A stretch of DNA of 64,000 nucleotides, from contig JAHHIB010000022.1 in NCBI GenBank assembly GCA_019359075.1, positions 16,546 to 80,545 of the forward strand, in the 5' to 3' direction. The position numbers were made by a program, and so were the translations under genes. A model generated the notes under the pieces. It saw only the letters and a list, made by a program, of their open reading frames with translations. It was not told where the DNA came from and did no database searches. This document shows, in pieces, positions 35,580 through 43,893 of this stretch. The first letter of the stretch is position 1. Each line of letters opens with the position of its first letter. Origin of the DNA: Kalymmatonema hyalinum WJT4-NPBG1. Lineage in GTDB: Bacteria; Cyanobacteriota; Cyanobacteriia; Cyanobacteriales; Nostocaceae.

Positions 35580-36347
35580 CTATTGCTCCTGATAATTCCA
35601 AAGCAACCCGCCATCGACAAAAAAGGTGGAGCCTGTGATATAATCTGCGTCTGATGAAGCTAAAAAAGCAACTAGAGAAGCTACATCCTGGGGTTGTCCC
35701 AGTCGCCCGAGGGGGATATTCTTTAGTACAGCGCCTAGCTTTTCTTTGTTTTCCAACAAACTTTTATTAATTGGTGTCTCAATTGCTCCCGGTGCAACGT
35801 TGTTGATCGTAATGCCTAAAGGTCCAAGTTCCACAGCTAAGTTTCGCATCAACATCTTCACACCTCCCTTGCTGGCACAGTAAGAGGTAAAGTGCGGGAA
35901 CGGCAATTCTTCATGCACTGAACTGATATTGATAATTTTTCCAGGGCGCTGAGTTTCCCGGAAGTGCTGGACAACAGCCTGTGTTGCAAAAAATACACCT
36001 TTGAGGTTAACGTTAAGTACATTGTCGTAGTCTTGTTCTGTCACATCCCAGAACGAGGCATTCTTTTCTAACCCAGCGTTGTTTACCAAGATATCTATTT
36101 TGCCGAAATGTTGGATACCTTCGTCAACCATCTGACGGATATCGCTGACGACACCTAAATCTGCTTTGATAACTAAGCCTTTGCGTCCGCTGGCTTCGAC
36201 TTTCGCTTTGGTTTCTTCAGCACCTTCTGCATGAGAGCGATAGTCAATGACGATATTCGCACCTTCTTCGGCAAGACGAATGGCGATCGCCTGTCCGATT
36301 CCCTGACTACTACCTGTCACCAACGCAACTTTTCCTTCAAGTTTCAT
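35580..36347 (-). CDS. Glucose 1-dehydrogenase-like SDR (array member 4)
   Basis: A 255-aa SDR from ATG 36347, preceded by AAGGAG; the track start (36392) would intrude into the upstream gene. Cofactor loop ALVTGSSQGIGQAIAIRLA, then IDYRSHAEGAEE, VNNAGLEKNASFWD, and active site ISSVHEELPFPHFTSYCASKGG. Sequence layout is that of glucose/ribitol dehydrogenase-like SDRs (IETPINKSLL...ITGSTFFVDGG). Sugar specificity is inference. Confidence 0.88.
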   Translation of the reverse strand: MKLEGKVALVTGSSQGIGQAIAIRLAEEGANIVIDYRSHAEGAEETKAKVEASGRKGLVIKADLGVVSDIRQMVDEGIQHFGKIDILVNNAGLEKNASFWDVTEQDYDNVLNVNLKGVFFATQAVVQHFRETQRPGKIINISSVHEELPFPHFTSYCASKGGVKMLMRNLAVELGPLGITINNVAPGAIETPINKSLLENKEKLGAVLKNIPLGRLGQPQDVASLVAFLASSDADYITGSTFFVDGGLLWNYQEQ

Positions 36348-36372
36348 TTCTATTCTCCTTGTTGTCAAAGGG

Positions 36373-37113
36373 TTAAATTGTTGCTCCGCCATTTGCCAGA
36401 ATGTGCTGTCCGGTGATCCAGCGTGCTTGCTCGCTCACTAGGAAAGCAACGACATCAGCAATATCCTCAGGTTGTCCCAAGCGACCAAACGGAGAACTCA
36501 TTGCCGCCGCTTGCTTATTTTCCGGCGATACTGAGTCAAACATTCCCGGACTCGTTGGTCCTGGAAGAACGCTGTTAACTGTAATCCCACGCCCTCCCAA
36601 TTCTTTCGCTAGGACTTCTGTAAATAACTTCTCGGCGGCTTTGCTAGCAGCGTACACAGCAAGACCTGGACTGGGGAACACACTTGCTGAGGAGGAGACA
36701 TTCACTATGCGTCCGTTATCCGACATTTGTCGAGCAGCTTCTTGGAGACAGAAGAGGACACCCCGGACATTGATGCCAAAAACTGCCTCGTAATCTTCTT
36801 CTGTCACTTCTGCTACCAATGCTGCCCGTGCAATTCCGGCATTGTTGACCAAAATATCCAACTGCCCCAATTGGTCTATGACTGTTTGAAACAAGCGACG
36901 AATATCTGAAACTTGGCTGACATCTGCTTGAATGGCGATCGCTTGTCCACCTTGAGATTTGATGCTAGAAATCACCTCTTTAGCTTCATCAGCTCCACTT
37001 CTGTAGTTGATAGCGACTGTTGCGCCATCTTGAGCTAATCGTTCGGCTATCGCCCGTCCAATGCTGCGGGATGCTCCAGTCACAATGGCAACTTTATTTG
37101 TCAGTGGTTTCAT
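36373..37113 (-). CDS. Short-chain dehydrogenase/reductase, FabG-like (array member 5)
   Basis: A 246-aa SDR from ATG 37113 (an in-frame TTG lies three codons earlier). Cofactor loop AIVTGASRSIGRAIAERLA, NYRSGADEAK, VNNAGIARAA, and active site VSSSASVFPSPGLAVYAASKAA. The C-terminus LGQPEDIADVVAFLVSEQ is shared with 34005 and 40105. The start overlaps the 3' end of the HAD gene by 20 bp, implying co-transcription. Confidence 0.88.
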   Translation of the reverse strand: MKPLTNKVAIVTGASRSIGRAIAERLAQDGATVAINYRSGADEAKEVISSIKSQGGQAIAIQADVSQVSDIRRLFQTVIDQLGQLDILVNNAGIARAALVAEVTEEDYEAVFGINVRGVLFCLQEAARQMSDNGRIVNVSSSASVFPSPGLAVYAASKAAEKLFTEVLAKELGGRGITVNSVLPGPTSPGMFDSVSPENKQAAAMSSPFGRLGQPEDIADVVAFLVSEQARWITGQHILANGGATI

Positions 37114-37981
37114 TATTTTCAATACTTAAAACGAAGCGCTCAACTGCTTGAGCAAAGCCCTCGTCTTCGTTAGAAGTTGTGACGTAGTTGGCGGAGTGCT
37201 GCACATCAGCACTGGCGTTGCCCATCGCAATACTCAAACCGCTGCGCTGAAACATCGGCACATCGTTGGGCATATCGCCAATTGTGGCAATCTCCGAACT
37301 CTTAATCCCAAGCAGTTCTGAAAGGCGGTCAACCACTGCCCCTTTATTGGCACGGGGATGGGTGACATCCAAGTAGTAGGGTTGGCTACGAGCAGCAGAG
37401 ACGTACTCAGCCCCAGAGGAACTGGCACCAGCTTTGCACAAGACTTGTTCACTAAACTGTTGTTGCACGTCTTTTTCGCACTTGGCGACAGCTTCTAAGT
37501 CATCGCTGACTCCGACAATTTTTGCGACGTTGTCCAACAGATCATCAAAGCTGGGAACGACGGTAGGCGGAAACTTAACTGTCTTCTCTTCGCGGTCAAC
37601 GTGGGAACCATGCCGCTCATGCACAAACCAGTCATTGCCTTGATAAATCCAGACATCGAGTTTATGTGCCGTGATAATTTCAATCACTTGCTTGGCGATC
37701 GCCTTTTTTAGCACATTTTGGTCGATAATGGAGAAGTCCGGATTGAGGAAGACTCCACCATTAAAGGCAGCAATTGGTGTGGTTAGGTGGAGGGCTTCGA
37801 CGACCATCTTCATCCCTAAAGGTGGACGACCGCTGGTGATGGCAAAGCCAATGCCTGCTTCGTTAAGCTTGCGAACAGCATCACGGGCGCGATCTGTCAA
37901 CAGTTTCTCGCGAGTGACTAGAGTGCCATCCACATCAGCAAGCAGCAAGGAGACTTTTGGTTGTTGAGATTGTATAGTCAT
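37094..37981 (-). CDS. HAD-family hydrolase, Cof subfamily
   Basis: A 295-aa phosphatase of the Cof/IIB HAD type. Motif I is LLLADVDGTLVT (about 13-24), motif II is FAITSGRPP, and the final motif is IATIGDMPNDVPMF (about 235). A C2B-type cap lies between them. Such enzymes dephosphorylate sugar phosphates or phospho-cofactors; the substrate is not predictable. Convergent overlap with the downstream SDR indicates one transcript. Confidence 0.9.
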   Translation of the reverse strand: MTIQSQQPKVSLLLADVDGTLVTREKLLTDRARDAVRKLNEAGIGFAITSGRPPLGMKMVVEALHLTTPIAAFNGGVFLNPDFSIIDQNVLKKAIAKQVIEIITAHKLDVWIYQGNDWFVHERHGSHVDREEKTVKFPPTVVPSFDDLLDNVAKIVGVSDDLEAVAKCEKDVQQQFSEQVLCKAGASSSGAEYVSAARSQPYYLDVTHPRANKGAVVDRLSELLGIKSSEIATIGDMPNDVPMFQRSGLSIAMGNASADVQHSANYVTTSNEDEGFAQAVERFVLSIENNETTDK

Positions 37982-38004
37982 GTTTATTCTTAGCCTTGAC
38001 GGGT

Positions 38005-38214
38005 CTACTGTTGAACCAATTTTTTCAAATACAGGTATGCCTCTTCTGGTGTCAGAGGTTCAGACTGCTTTTCGTTAGGAATGTAGAATATCCAGTTATC
38101 AGGGAAATAATGGACAACAAAACTAGGTATCAAACCAAGTGCCATTGCCTGTTTCCCTAGTTGTTCGGCTTTTGCTTCCAAGCTGAGTTGGTCGTGGAAC
38201 TCATAATTGCTCAT
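38005..38214 (-). CDS. Small conserved-type hypothetical protein
   Basis: A 69-aa acidic protein without signal or membrane segment. It begins with a helix (EFHDQLSLEAKAEQLGKQAM), has a central aromatic beta segment (FVVHYFPDNWIFYIP), and ends in a helix (TPEEAYLYLKKLV). The family is not recognised. It lies 23 bp upstream of the HAD gene and 14 bp downstream of the aquaporin gene, so it is most likely part of that operon. Confidence 0.7.
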   Translation of the reverse strand: MSNYEFHDQLSLEAKAEQLGKQAMALGLIPSFVVHYFPDNWIFYIPNEKQSEPLTPEEAYLYLKKLVQQ

Positions 38215-38228
38215 GTCTACTGATCTCC

Positions 38229-39035
38229 TTAGCTTGCGGTACGATGGGGAACTTTAACGTTTTTAAAGATACAACGGTAGTGAGGCACGTGAAAAAGTTT
38301 TGCGGTCAAAATTTCGCTATCGCCCAAACTCACCAAGCGAAAAACTCCCACCGCGAGGATTGCACCAAACGGTGGTGCAATGCAATAGAGCCATTGGTCT
38401 TCCCAGAACCACGAAACTAAAGCAGGACCAATGCTACGTGCTGGATTTAAACTCGTGCCAGAAATTGGCGATTCCAGCCAAACCATTATTGCTACCAACA
38501 GCCACGTCATCAGTGGTGTCCAACGCATCAAGCGACGACTGCTGACAAAAATAAAAATAGCCAGCACAAGTATTGCTGTCATGCTTACTTCCGCCAAAAA
38601 TACATACCAAAGTGAATAATCTGTTCCAGCTAAAGTCATCCCATTATTTACACTCTTGGCGTATTTTCCCCAAACAAATACCAACAACACTGCACCACTA
38701 ATTGCACCAAGGAATTGGGCAATAATGTAACCGCCCATATCGTGATGGTGCATTTTGCCTTGTAGCCAAAATCCCAAAGAAACAGCAGGATTAACGTGAG
38801 CGCCACTCAGTTTTCCCAGCGGCGAAATTGCAACGAGCGAACCAGTTCCAGAAAACATCAATCCCGTAAGCAGCAAGCGTATGCTCTTATCAGGTATGAG
38901 TTGTTCCATTGGCAAGCCTTGAGCAAAATTGAATACAACAGCGCTCAGCCCCACAAAAACAAGAATTGCAGTTCCGAGCAGTTCTGCTCCGTATTCAGAC
39001 CAGTGCAGTTGTTTCCACCATTTGAGGTTAGCCAT
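38229..39035 (-). CDS. Aquaporin/MIP-family channel
   Basis: A 268-aa six-helix channel from ATG 39035 (the track adds six residues). Both half-helix motifs are present: SGAHVNPAVSLG (about 82-93) and GTSLNPARSIGP (about 200-211). The membrane segments match the MIP hourglass topology. An unusual HHHD stretch (KMHHHDMGG) follows the first NPA helix. Water versus glycerol selectivity cannot be judged safely by eye. Confidence 0.88.
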   Translation of the reverse strand: MANLKWWKQLHWSEYGAELLGTAILVFVGLSAVVFNFAQGLPMEQLIPDKSIRLLLTGLMFSGTGSLVAISPLGKLSGAHVNPAVSLGFWLQGKMHHHDMGGYIIAQFLGAISGAVLLVFVWGKYAKSVNNGMTLAGTDYSLWYVFLAEVSMTAILVLAIFIFVSSRRLMRWTPLMTWLLVAIMVWLESPISGTSLNPARSIGPALVSWFWEDQWLYCIAPPFGAILAVGVFRLVSLGDSEILTAKLFHVPHYRCIFKNVKVPHRTAS

Positions 39036-39119
39036 GATTTTGTATAGAAGCACAAACGAGCTTTTTCTGATGACTCAGGCTTTTGCTAACGATATTGACT
39101 TGCTCTAAAGCTTTATTTC

Positions 39120-40061
39120 TCAGTTAACCACTTGCAAGACGATTTTGCCGCGCGTACGACCGCTTTGGCTGAGCTCATGTGCTTGTCGCGCCTCTTTAAG
39201 TGGCAAGACTGTTTCCACATACGGCTTGAGTTTTCCAGAGTCCACTAGGGCAGCAATCTCTTTAAGTTGTCCTCCGTTAGGTTGAACGCCAACCATACTG
39301 CTTCGCACACCGTGCTGGACAGCTGTTTCTTGTGATGGGGAAGAAACGATAGAGACAAGCCATCCATCTTTTCGCAACACGCTAAAGGAGCGCTCTTGAG
39401 TGTCGCCGCCGACAGTATCAAAAACGACATCTAGATCCTGCACAACTGTCTCAAACTTCGTTGCCTGGTAGTCAATGATTTCGTCGGTTCCCAACTCGCG
39501 CAGAAAGTCAGCATTGCGTGCTGATGCTGTGCCGATAACGTAAGCACCTTTTACCTTTGCCAACTGCACCGCCAATGAACCGACTCCGCCTGACGCCGCA
39601 TGAATCAGTACTCGTTGATTTGCCCCAAGACCTGCTGTATCAAACAGTGCTTGCCATGCCGTCAGTGCTGCAACTGGGATGGCAGCTGCTTCAATGAAAT
39701 CAACAGAGTTAGGCTTTAAAGCAATCTCTGTTGCCTTAGCAACTATAAATTCGGCATAAGCACCATCACGGTACAAACTTGTATAAGCATACACAGCATC
39801 ACCACGTTGGAACTGATCTACTTGAGAACCAGTTGCTTCAATTGTTCCAGCGACATCCCAACCAAGAATCAAAGGCAAGTGATGCTTAAAGCTGTCTTTG
39901 CCAAAGCCGCCACGAATTTTCCAGTCAAGGGGATTTGCACTTGCGGCATGAATGCGAATCAGAACTTCGTCTGCTGCTGGTTCTGGTTGTGGGGCATCTT
40001 CGTAAACTAAAGTTTCTGATCCACCATGAGTATGAATGCGTACTGCTTTCATTGTTGCCAT
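39120..40061 (-). CDS. NADP-dependent quinone oxidoreductase-like MDR protein
   Basis: A 313-aa zinc-free MDR enzyme. GroES-like part with SANPLDWKIRGG, then the Rossmann loop LIHAASGGVGSLAVQLAK (about 150-165). The C-terminus ends GRTRGKIVLQV, as in the paralogue at 1162. Probable substrates are quinones or alpha,beta-unsaturated carbonyls. It ends 43 bp upstream of... that is, its start lies 43 bp downstream of the SDR stop at 40105, so the two are probably co-transcribed. Confidence 0.87.
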   Translation of the reverse strand: MATMKAVRIHTHGGSETLVYEDAPQPEPAADEVLIRIHAASANPLDWKIRGGFGKDSFKHHLPLILGWDVAGTIEATGSQVDQFQRGDAVYAYTSLYRDGAYAEFIVAKATEIALKPNSVDFIEAAAIPVAALTAWQALFDTAGLGANQRVLIHAASGGVGSLAVQLAKVKGAYVIGTASARNADFLRELGTDEIIDYQATKFETVVQDLDVVFDTVGGDTQERSFSVLRKDGWLVSIVSSPSQETAVQHGVRSSMVGVQPNGGQLKEIAALVDSGKLKPYVETVLPLKEARQAHELSQSGRTRGKIVLQVVN

Positions 40062-40104
40062 TTTGTTTTTTGCCTTTGTTTTACTTGTTTGGAAAAGCTG
40101 TAAA

Positions 40105-40845
40105 TCAAGCTAAACCACCATCAACAGGGATATTTCGCCCAGTGATCCAACGGGCTTGGTCACTCACCAAAAAAGCAACTACGTCTGCAATGTCCTCTGG
40201 TTTACCCAGGCGACCTAGGGGTGTTTGGGCAATCATGGCTGCCCTTGCTTCTTCGGGAAGTGTCTCTAGGTTCATGTCTGTCTCAGTTACACCTGGTAGG
40301 ACGGTGTTAACCGTGATGCCGCGCTGTCCCAGTTCTTTTGCTAGGCACTTACTGAAGCCCTCGATCGCTGCCTTACTGCCAACATACGCGGAGAAGTTAG
40401 CACCACCGTTAACAGTACCACCTGTGGATATATTGACAATTCTTCCACCATCTGCTAATTTAATTGCTGCTTCTTGAAGTGCAAAGAAAGTCCCTTTGGC
40501 GTTAAGAGCAAACTGTTGATCAAACTCTTGCTCAGTTGTCTCAGCTAGCGGCTTAAATAAAGAGATACCGGCGTTGTTAACCAGGATGTCGAGCTTGCCA
40601 AACTTATCTACTGTTTCCTGAAATAGGCGGCTGATGTCAGCAACTCGGCTGATGTCGGCTTGCATGGCTATTGCCTTTCCGCCTTGTGCTGTAATAGCCG
40701 ATACGACTTCCTGCGCTTTATCAGCACTATGAGAATAGTTAATAACAACTGTCGCACCTTCTTGAGCTAATTTTTCAGCAATAGCCCGTCCGATACCACG
40801 CGATGCACCTGCGACAATTGCCACTTTTTCAGCGAGAGATGCCAT
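40105..40845 (-). CDS. Short-chain dehydrogenase/reductase, FabG-like (array member 6)
   Basis: A 246-aa SDR with loop AIVAGASRGIGRAIAEKLA, VINYSHSADKAQ, VNNAGISLFKP and active site ISTGGTVNGGANFSAYVGSKAA. Close paralogue of 34005 and 36373 (LGKPEDIADVVAFLVSDQ). The active-site serine position is ISTGG, where Ser remains. Upstream at 40903-40948 is a block also found before the RND adaptor gene. Confidence 0.88.
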   Translation of the reverse strand: MASLAEKVAIVAGASRGIGRAIAEKLAQEGATVVINYSHSADKAQEVVSAITAQGGKAIAMQADISRVADISRLFQETVDKFGKLDILVNNAGISLFKPLAETTEQEFDQQFALNAKGTFFALQEAAIKLADGGRIVNISTGGTVNGGANFSAYVGSKAAIEGFSKCLAKELGQRGITVNTVLPGVTETDMNLETLPEEARAAMIAQTPLGRLGKPEDIADVVAFLVSDQARWITGRNIPVDGGLA

Positions 40846-40902
40846 AGTCTAAAAACCTCCTTGACTAAGGAATTGTCTAAAAGATTGGCAAATGTCCGGA
40901 GG

Positions 40903-40948
40903 TGTTGTCTTTTACGTTCTTGCGGAAAATGTTCTCATCTTGCTAAAA
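40903..40948 (-). promoter_or_regulatory. Conserved operator-like block upstream of SDR (copy A)
   Basis: On the minus strand it carries two GCAAGA half-sites with 20-base spacing: GCAAGATGAGAAC and CGCAAGAACG, then AAAGACAACA. A closely matching block lies at 52522-52567. Direct repeats about two helical turns apart are the usual target form of AraC/XylS regulators. The cognate regulator is unknown; an AraC gene is present at 62597. Confidence 0.5.
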
Positions 40949-40961
40949 CTTGACAAACAGA

Positions 40962-41678
40962 TCAGAATTTCTCAACCGCAGGTCGTAAATCAAGTTCTAA
41001 AGTCCATGCAGTTGCATCCTGCTGATAAAGTTGCCAATATGTTTGGGCTATTGCTTCAGGTGACACTAGCGTATGTTCTTCACGCTCCGATGCCATTGCT
41101 CGCACTCTTGGAGTGTTAATCATGCCATCAATAATGATATGAGCTACATGAATTCCCTGAGAACCAAACTCCCGCGCCAACGACTGCGCTAATGCGCGTA
41201 ACCCAAATTTGCCCACCGCCAATGCTGCAAACTTGGCTGAACCTCTCACCGCAGCAGTGGCTCCCGTCAACAGGATAGTACCGCGACCTCGTTCAACCAT
41301 CGCGGGAAGGACTTGCTGTACCGCTAGAAAAGCTCCAAAACAATTGACTTTCCAGGAAGACTCAAACTGGTCTGGTGTCAGTTCGAGTATGCCAGCCATT
41401 TTAAATGCTCCGGCATTGTAGACAAAGACTTCAGGAGAACCAAATTGCGATCGCACCTGTTCAAATGCAGCTTTTACCGATGCGGCGTCAGTCGCATCAA
41501 CAGTAACAGACAATGCCTTACCGCCAGACTGTTCAATTTCTGACTGAATTTGAGTCAGCTGCTGTGAGCTTCTTGCCATTAATCCTACAACAAAGCCTTC
41601 TCGTGCAAACCGATGAGCAACTGCGGCACCCAGCCCCCGACCCACCCCCAGAACGACTGCAACCTTCGACTGACTCAT
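40962..41678 (-). CDS. Short-chain dehydrogenase/reductase (array member 7)
   Basis: A 238-aa SDR with loop AVVLGVGRGLGAAVAHRFA, where VTGASxGIG is changed to LGVGRGLG. NAGAFKMAG is present, but the active-site Tyr-x-x-x-Lys region reads KFAALAVGKFGL, with Ala in place of Tyr. Catalysis by the standard SDR mechanism is doubtful. It lies 18 bp downstream of the MFS gene and is probably co-transcribed with it. Confidence 0.85.
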   Translation of the reverse strand: MSQSKVAVVLGVGRGLGAAVAHRFAREGFVVGLMARSSQQLTQIQSEIEQSGGKALSVTVDATDAASVKAAFEQVRSQFGSPEVFVYNAGAFKMAGILELTPDQFESSWKVNCFGAFLAVQQVLPAMVERGRGTILLTGATAAVRGSAKFAALAVGKFGLRALAQSLAREFGSQGIHVAHIIIDGMINTPRVRAMASEREEHTLVSPEAIAQTYWQLYQQDATAWTLELDLRPAVEKF

Positions 41679-41696
41679 GTCATCTTATCTCCTTAA

Positions 41697-42902
41697 TTAC
41701 AAGCAAGTGCAATACCTAAAGACAGCAAGGGTAAGAATTGCGAATCCCATACCTGCATAAAATACACTATTGATACCTCCCAAACTAAAGGCAATTAGCA
41801 TTAGTAACGGACCAAGGGTTTGTCCTAACCCATAAAAGGTCCCATTGACAGAGAGAATCGTAGCCAGATATTGTTTGGGCGCAATTTCTGTCAAACGAGT
41901 CTGGATACTAGGAGCACCAATCCCTATACCAATGCCAAAAATTGTGGTTGGAATTAATAGTAACCAGACATTTGGTATTAGAGGAGGTATTAGCGGAATT
42001 GTGAATAGAGCTAGAGCATACAAAATAAAAGATGTTCTAATTAAAGTTGTGGTATTAAATTTTTTAGTCAATCTTCCTAATTGTGAAGATGTAATAACAA
42101 TTGCTATAGAAACACTAGAGAGTATGAATCCAATTGTGGAAGCAGGCGCTTTAAAAGTATCATTTATTAATTGGGGTAAATAAGTGATGTAAGCTCCGTA
42201 AAGAAGAACCATGTTAGCAGCACTCCCAATAAAAAGTCCAGCTAACTTCCTGTTTTTCAAGGCTTTTAAAGCATTTTTCAAATACTCTTGAAGATTTCTT
42301 TCTCCTTTTGGTTCTGGATTTTTTAATGCAAATAACACCAGCAAACCAATTGGAATCGATACAATAGGTAACAAAAAGGGGTAGTACCAGCCGAGGGTTG
42401 CTAGTATGCCGCCAATAATAGGGTAAAAAGCTGTGCCAGTACTTGTGATGCTGGCATTGTAACCCATTGCTGTAGTGCGTCTATCTCCTGCATACAAATC
42501 GCCGATTAAGGTAATGCTCATAGATAGCAAAGAAGCAGCACCAATTCCTTGTAGGAAACGCAACAAGAGTAAAAGGTTAAAATCACGGGCAAAAGCGCAA
42601 GCTGTCCCCGCAATGCCAAATAAAAACAGTGAAGGAACGAGAACTTTTTTCCTACCTAATCTATCAGCAAGGACACCAATAATCGGACCTAAAATGACAG
42701 CAGGAAATGTAAAGACTGTAACCAACAATCCTAGATTTTGGGGATTGACGTTTAATGCTAGGGATATTTTGGGAAAAGCCGGAGATACGCTGGATACCGC
42801 GAGAACTGCCATCAAAGAAACTGCACAAATAATGTAAAAATTTGTATCTATGTACAGATTCTTTGGGGATTTTTGCTGGTCATCCAGGCTTGCTGGTTGC
42901 AT
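41697..42902 (-). CDS. MFS transporter, drug/sugar efflux type
   Basis: A 401-aa integral membrane protein with about 12 helices. The first cytoplasmic loop motif is GVLADRLGRKKVLVPSL (about 80-96), the MFS motif A. A central loop (about 200-225) is Lys-rich (NALKALKNRK). Its fourth and fifth helices (SITLIGDLYAGDRRTTAMGY) resemble proton-driven drug exporters. The gene reads as more AT-rich than its neighbours, a visual impression that could reflect transfer. It leads an operon with the SDR at 40962. Confidence 0.88.
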   Translation of the reverse strand: MQPASLDDQQKSPKNLYIDTNFYIICAVSLMAVLAVSSVSPAFPKISLALNVNPQNLGLLVTVFTFPAVILGPIIGVLADRLGRKKVLVPSLFLFGIAGTACAFARDFNLLLLLRFLQGIGAASLLSMSITLIGDLYAGDRRTTAMGYNASITSTGTAFYPIIGGILATLGWYYPFLLPIVSIPIGLLVLFALKNPEPKGERNLQEYLKNALKALKNRKLAGLFIGSAANMVLLYGAYITYLPQLINDTFKAPASTIGFILSSVSIAIVITSSQLGRLTKKFNTTTLIRTSFILYALALFTIPLIPPLIPNVWLLLIPTTIFGIGIGIGAPSIQTRLTEIAPKQYLATILSVNGTFYGLGQTLGPLLMLIAFSLGGINSVFYAGMGFAILTLAVFRYCTCL

Positions 42903-42982
42903 AAAATTTATCTTTTTGTATTAAATTAATCAGGGATTGAATTGTGGGCATAGGTGAGCAAACTACTATGCCCAACTAGACG

Positions 42983-43657
42983 TTATGATTTACCAGCAGA
43001 ACGAAGGCGGCGTTGACGCAGCAGGAAACCTGCCCCAGTTACACCTATGCCAATTAGCGTTGTAGTGGCTGTTGGTTCTGGAACCGTTCGGGGAGTCCGC
43101 AAGGAGAAATTTAGTGTAGCTTGACCGACAGCGGTTGCAGTTGGGTCTAGCTGATTAATACTGTTTTCCTGAGTAAAAGTTACTGTGCCTGTAGCATTCT
43201 CGAATAAACCTGTTCCACCTAAGACGACTAAATTACCAGCGCCCCTGATTCTACCTTCAACCAAATCAGTTTCAAAACTGCCGCTCGATCTTGTAAATAA
43301 CTCATTGGAACTGCCGAAGAATCTGTCGCCAAGTATTTCACCCTCTAAGCCAAATACGGCAGGATCAGCATCGAATCTGCTAGATATAGTGGTTCCACGA
43401 AACTCAGCCTGTGCGTAAGCATTGCTAAGAAAGTTAGTTAATCCGTAAAGAGCATCAGGACTCTCTCCTCTATCGGTCACCTTTAAGATGTTCAAGTCTG
43501 GTCTAAAGGTGGTATCAATGTCGGTAAATACCGTGTAGGGAATGCTAAATTCATAAATGTTATCGCTGGTTTGCGCCGTTGCGCTTTCGACACTAGACCC
43601 GAAACCGACTAAAGTGAAGGCTAGTGGAATGAGCCATGTGATGCGTGAGTGAAGCAT
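42983..43657 (-). CDS. PEP-CTERM sorting-domain protein
   Basis: A 224-aa exported protein. N-terminal signal peptide (WLIPLAFTLVGFGSS..., cleavage near SATA). The C-terminus is VPEPTATTTLIGIGVTGAGF followed by LLRQRRL: the PEP motif, a hydrophobic segment and a basic tail recognised by exosortase. The middle is beta-rich and resembles other short cyanobacterial PEP-CTERM proteins. Probably anchored to the cell surface or extracellular matrix; function unknown. Confidence 0.9.
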   Translation of the reverse strand: MLHSRITWLIPLAFTLVGFGSSVESATAQTSDNIYEFSIPYTVFTDIDTTFRPDLNILKVTDRGESPDALYGLTNFLSNAYAQAEFRGTTISSRFDADPAVFGLEGEILGDRFFGSSNELFTRSSGSFETDLVEGRIRGAGNLVVLGGTGLFENATGTVTFTQENSINQLDPTATAVGQATLNFSLRTPRTVPEPTATTTLIGIGVTGAGFLLRQRRLRSAGKS

Positions 43658-43767
43658 AATTGACCTTCCTCTTATACAAAGGACACTGTGTGTGAAGAAT
43701 CCAGTGTGGTTTTCACTTAAACACTATGTCAAAATCAACCTAGTTTTAATTAATTTTTTGTAAGGAG

Positions 43768-43810
43768 GAGCCAGCACTGCAGGAGGGTTTCCCGACCTAG
43801 GGCTCTGGCG
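43768..43810. repeat. GAGCCAG...CTGGCG repeat
   Basis: A partly degenerate copy: GAGCCAGCACTGCAGGAGGG then TTTCCC and CTCTGGCG. Lies between the PEP-CTERM and OYE genes. Confidence 0.65.
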
Positions 43811-43893
43811 TTCAGAAGTCAGGACAAGCTTAGGGGCAGTCCGTTGCCAGCCACGTAAAACTCCCAAGCCGGCTTCTGGCTCCTAGCTCCTAA

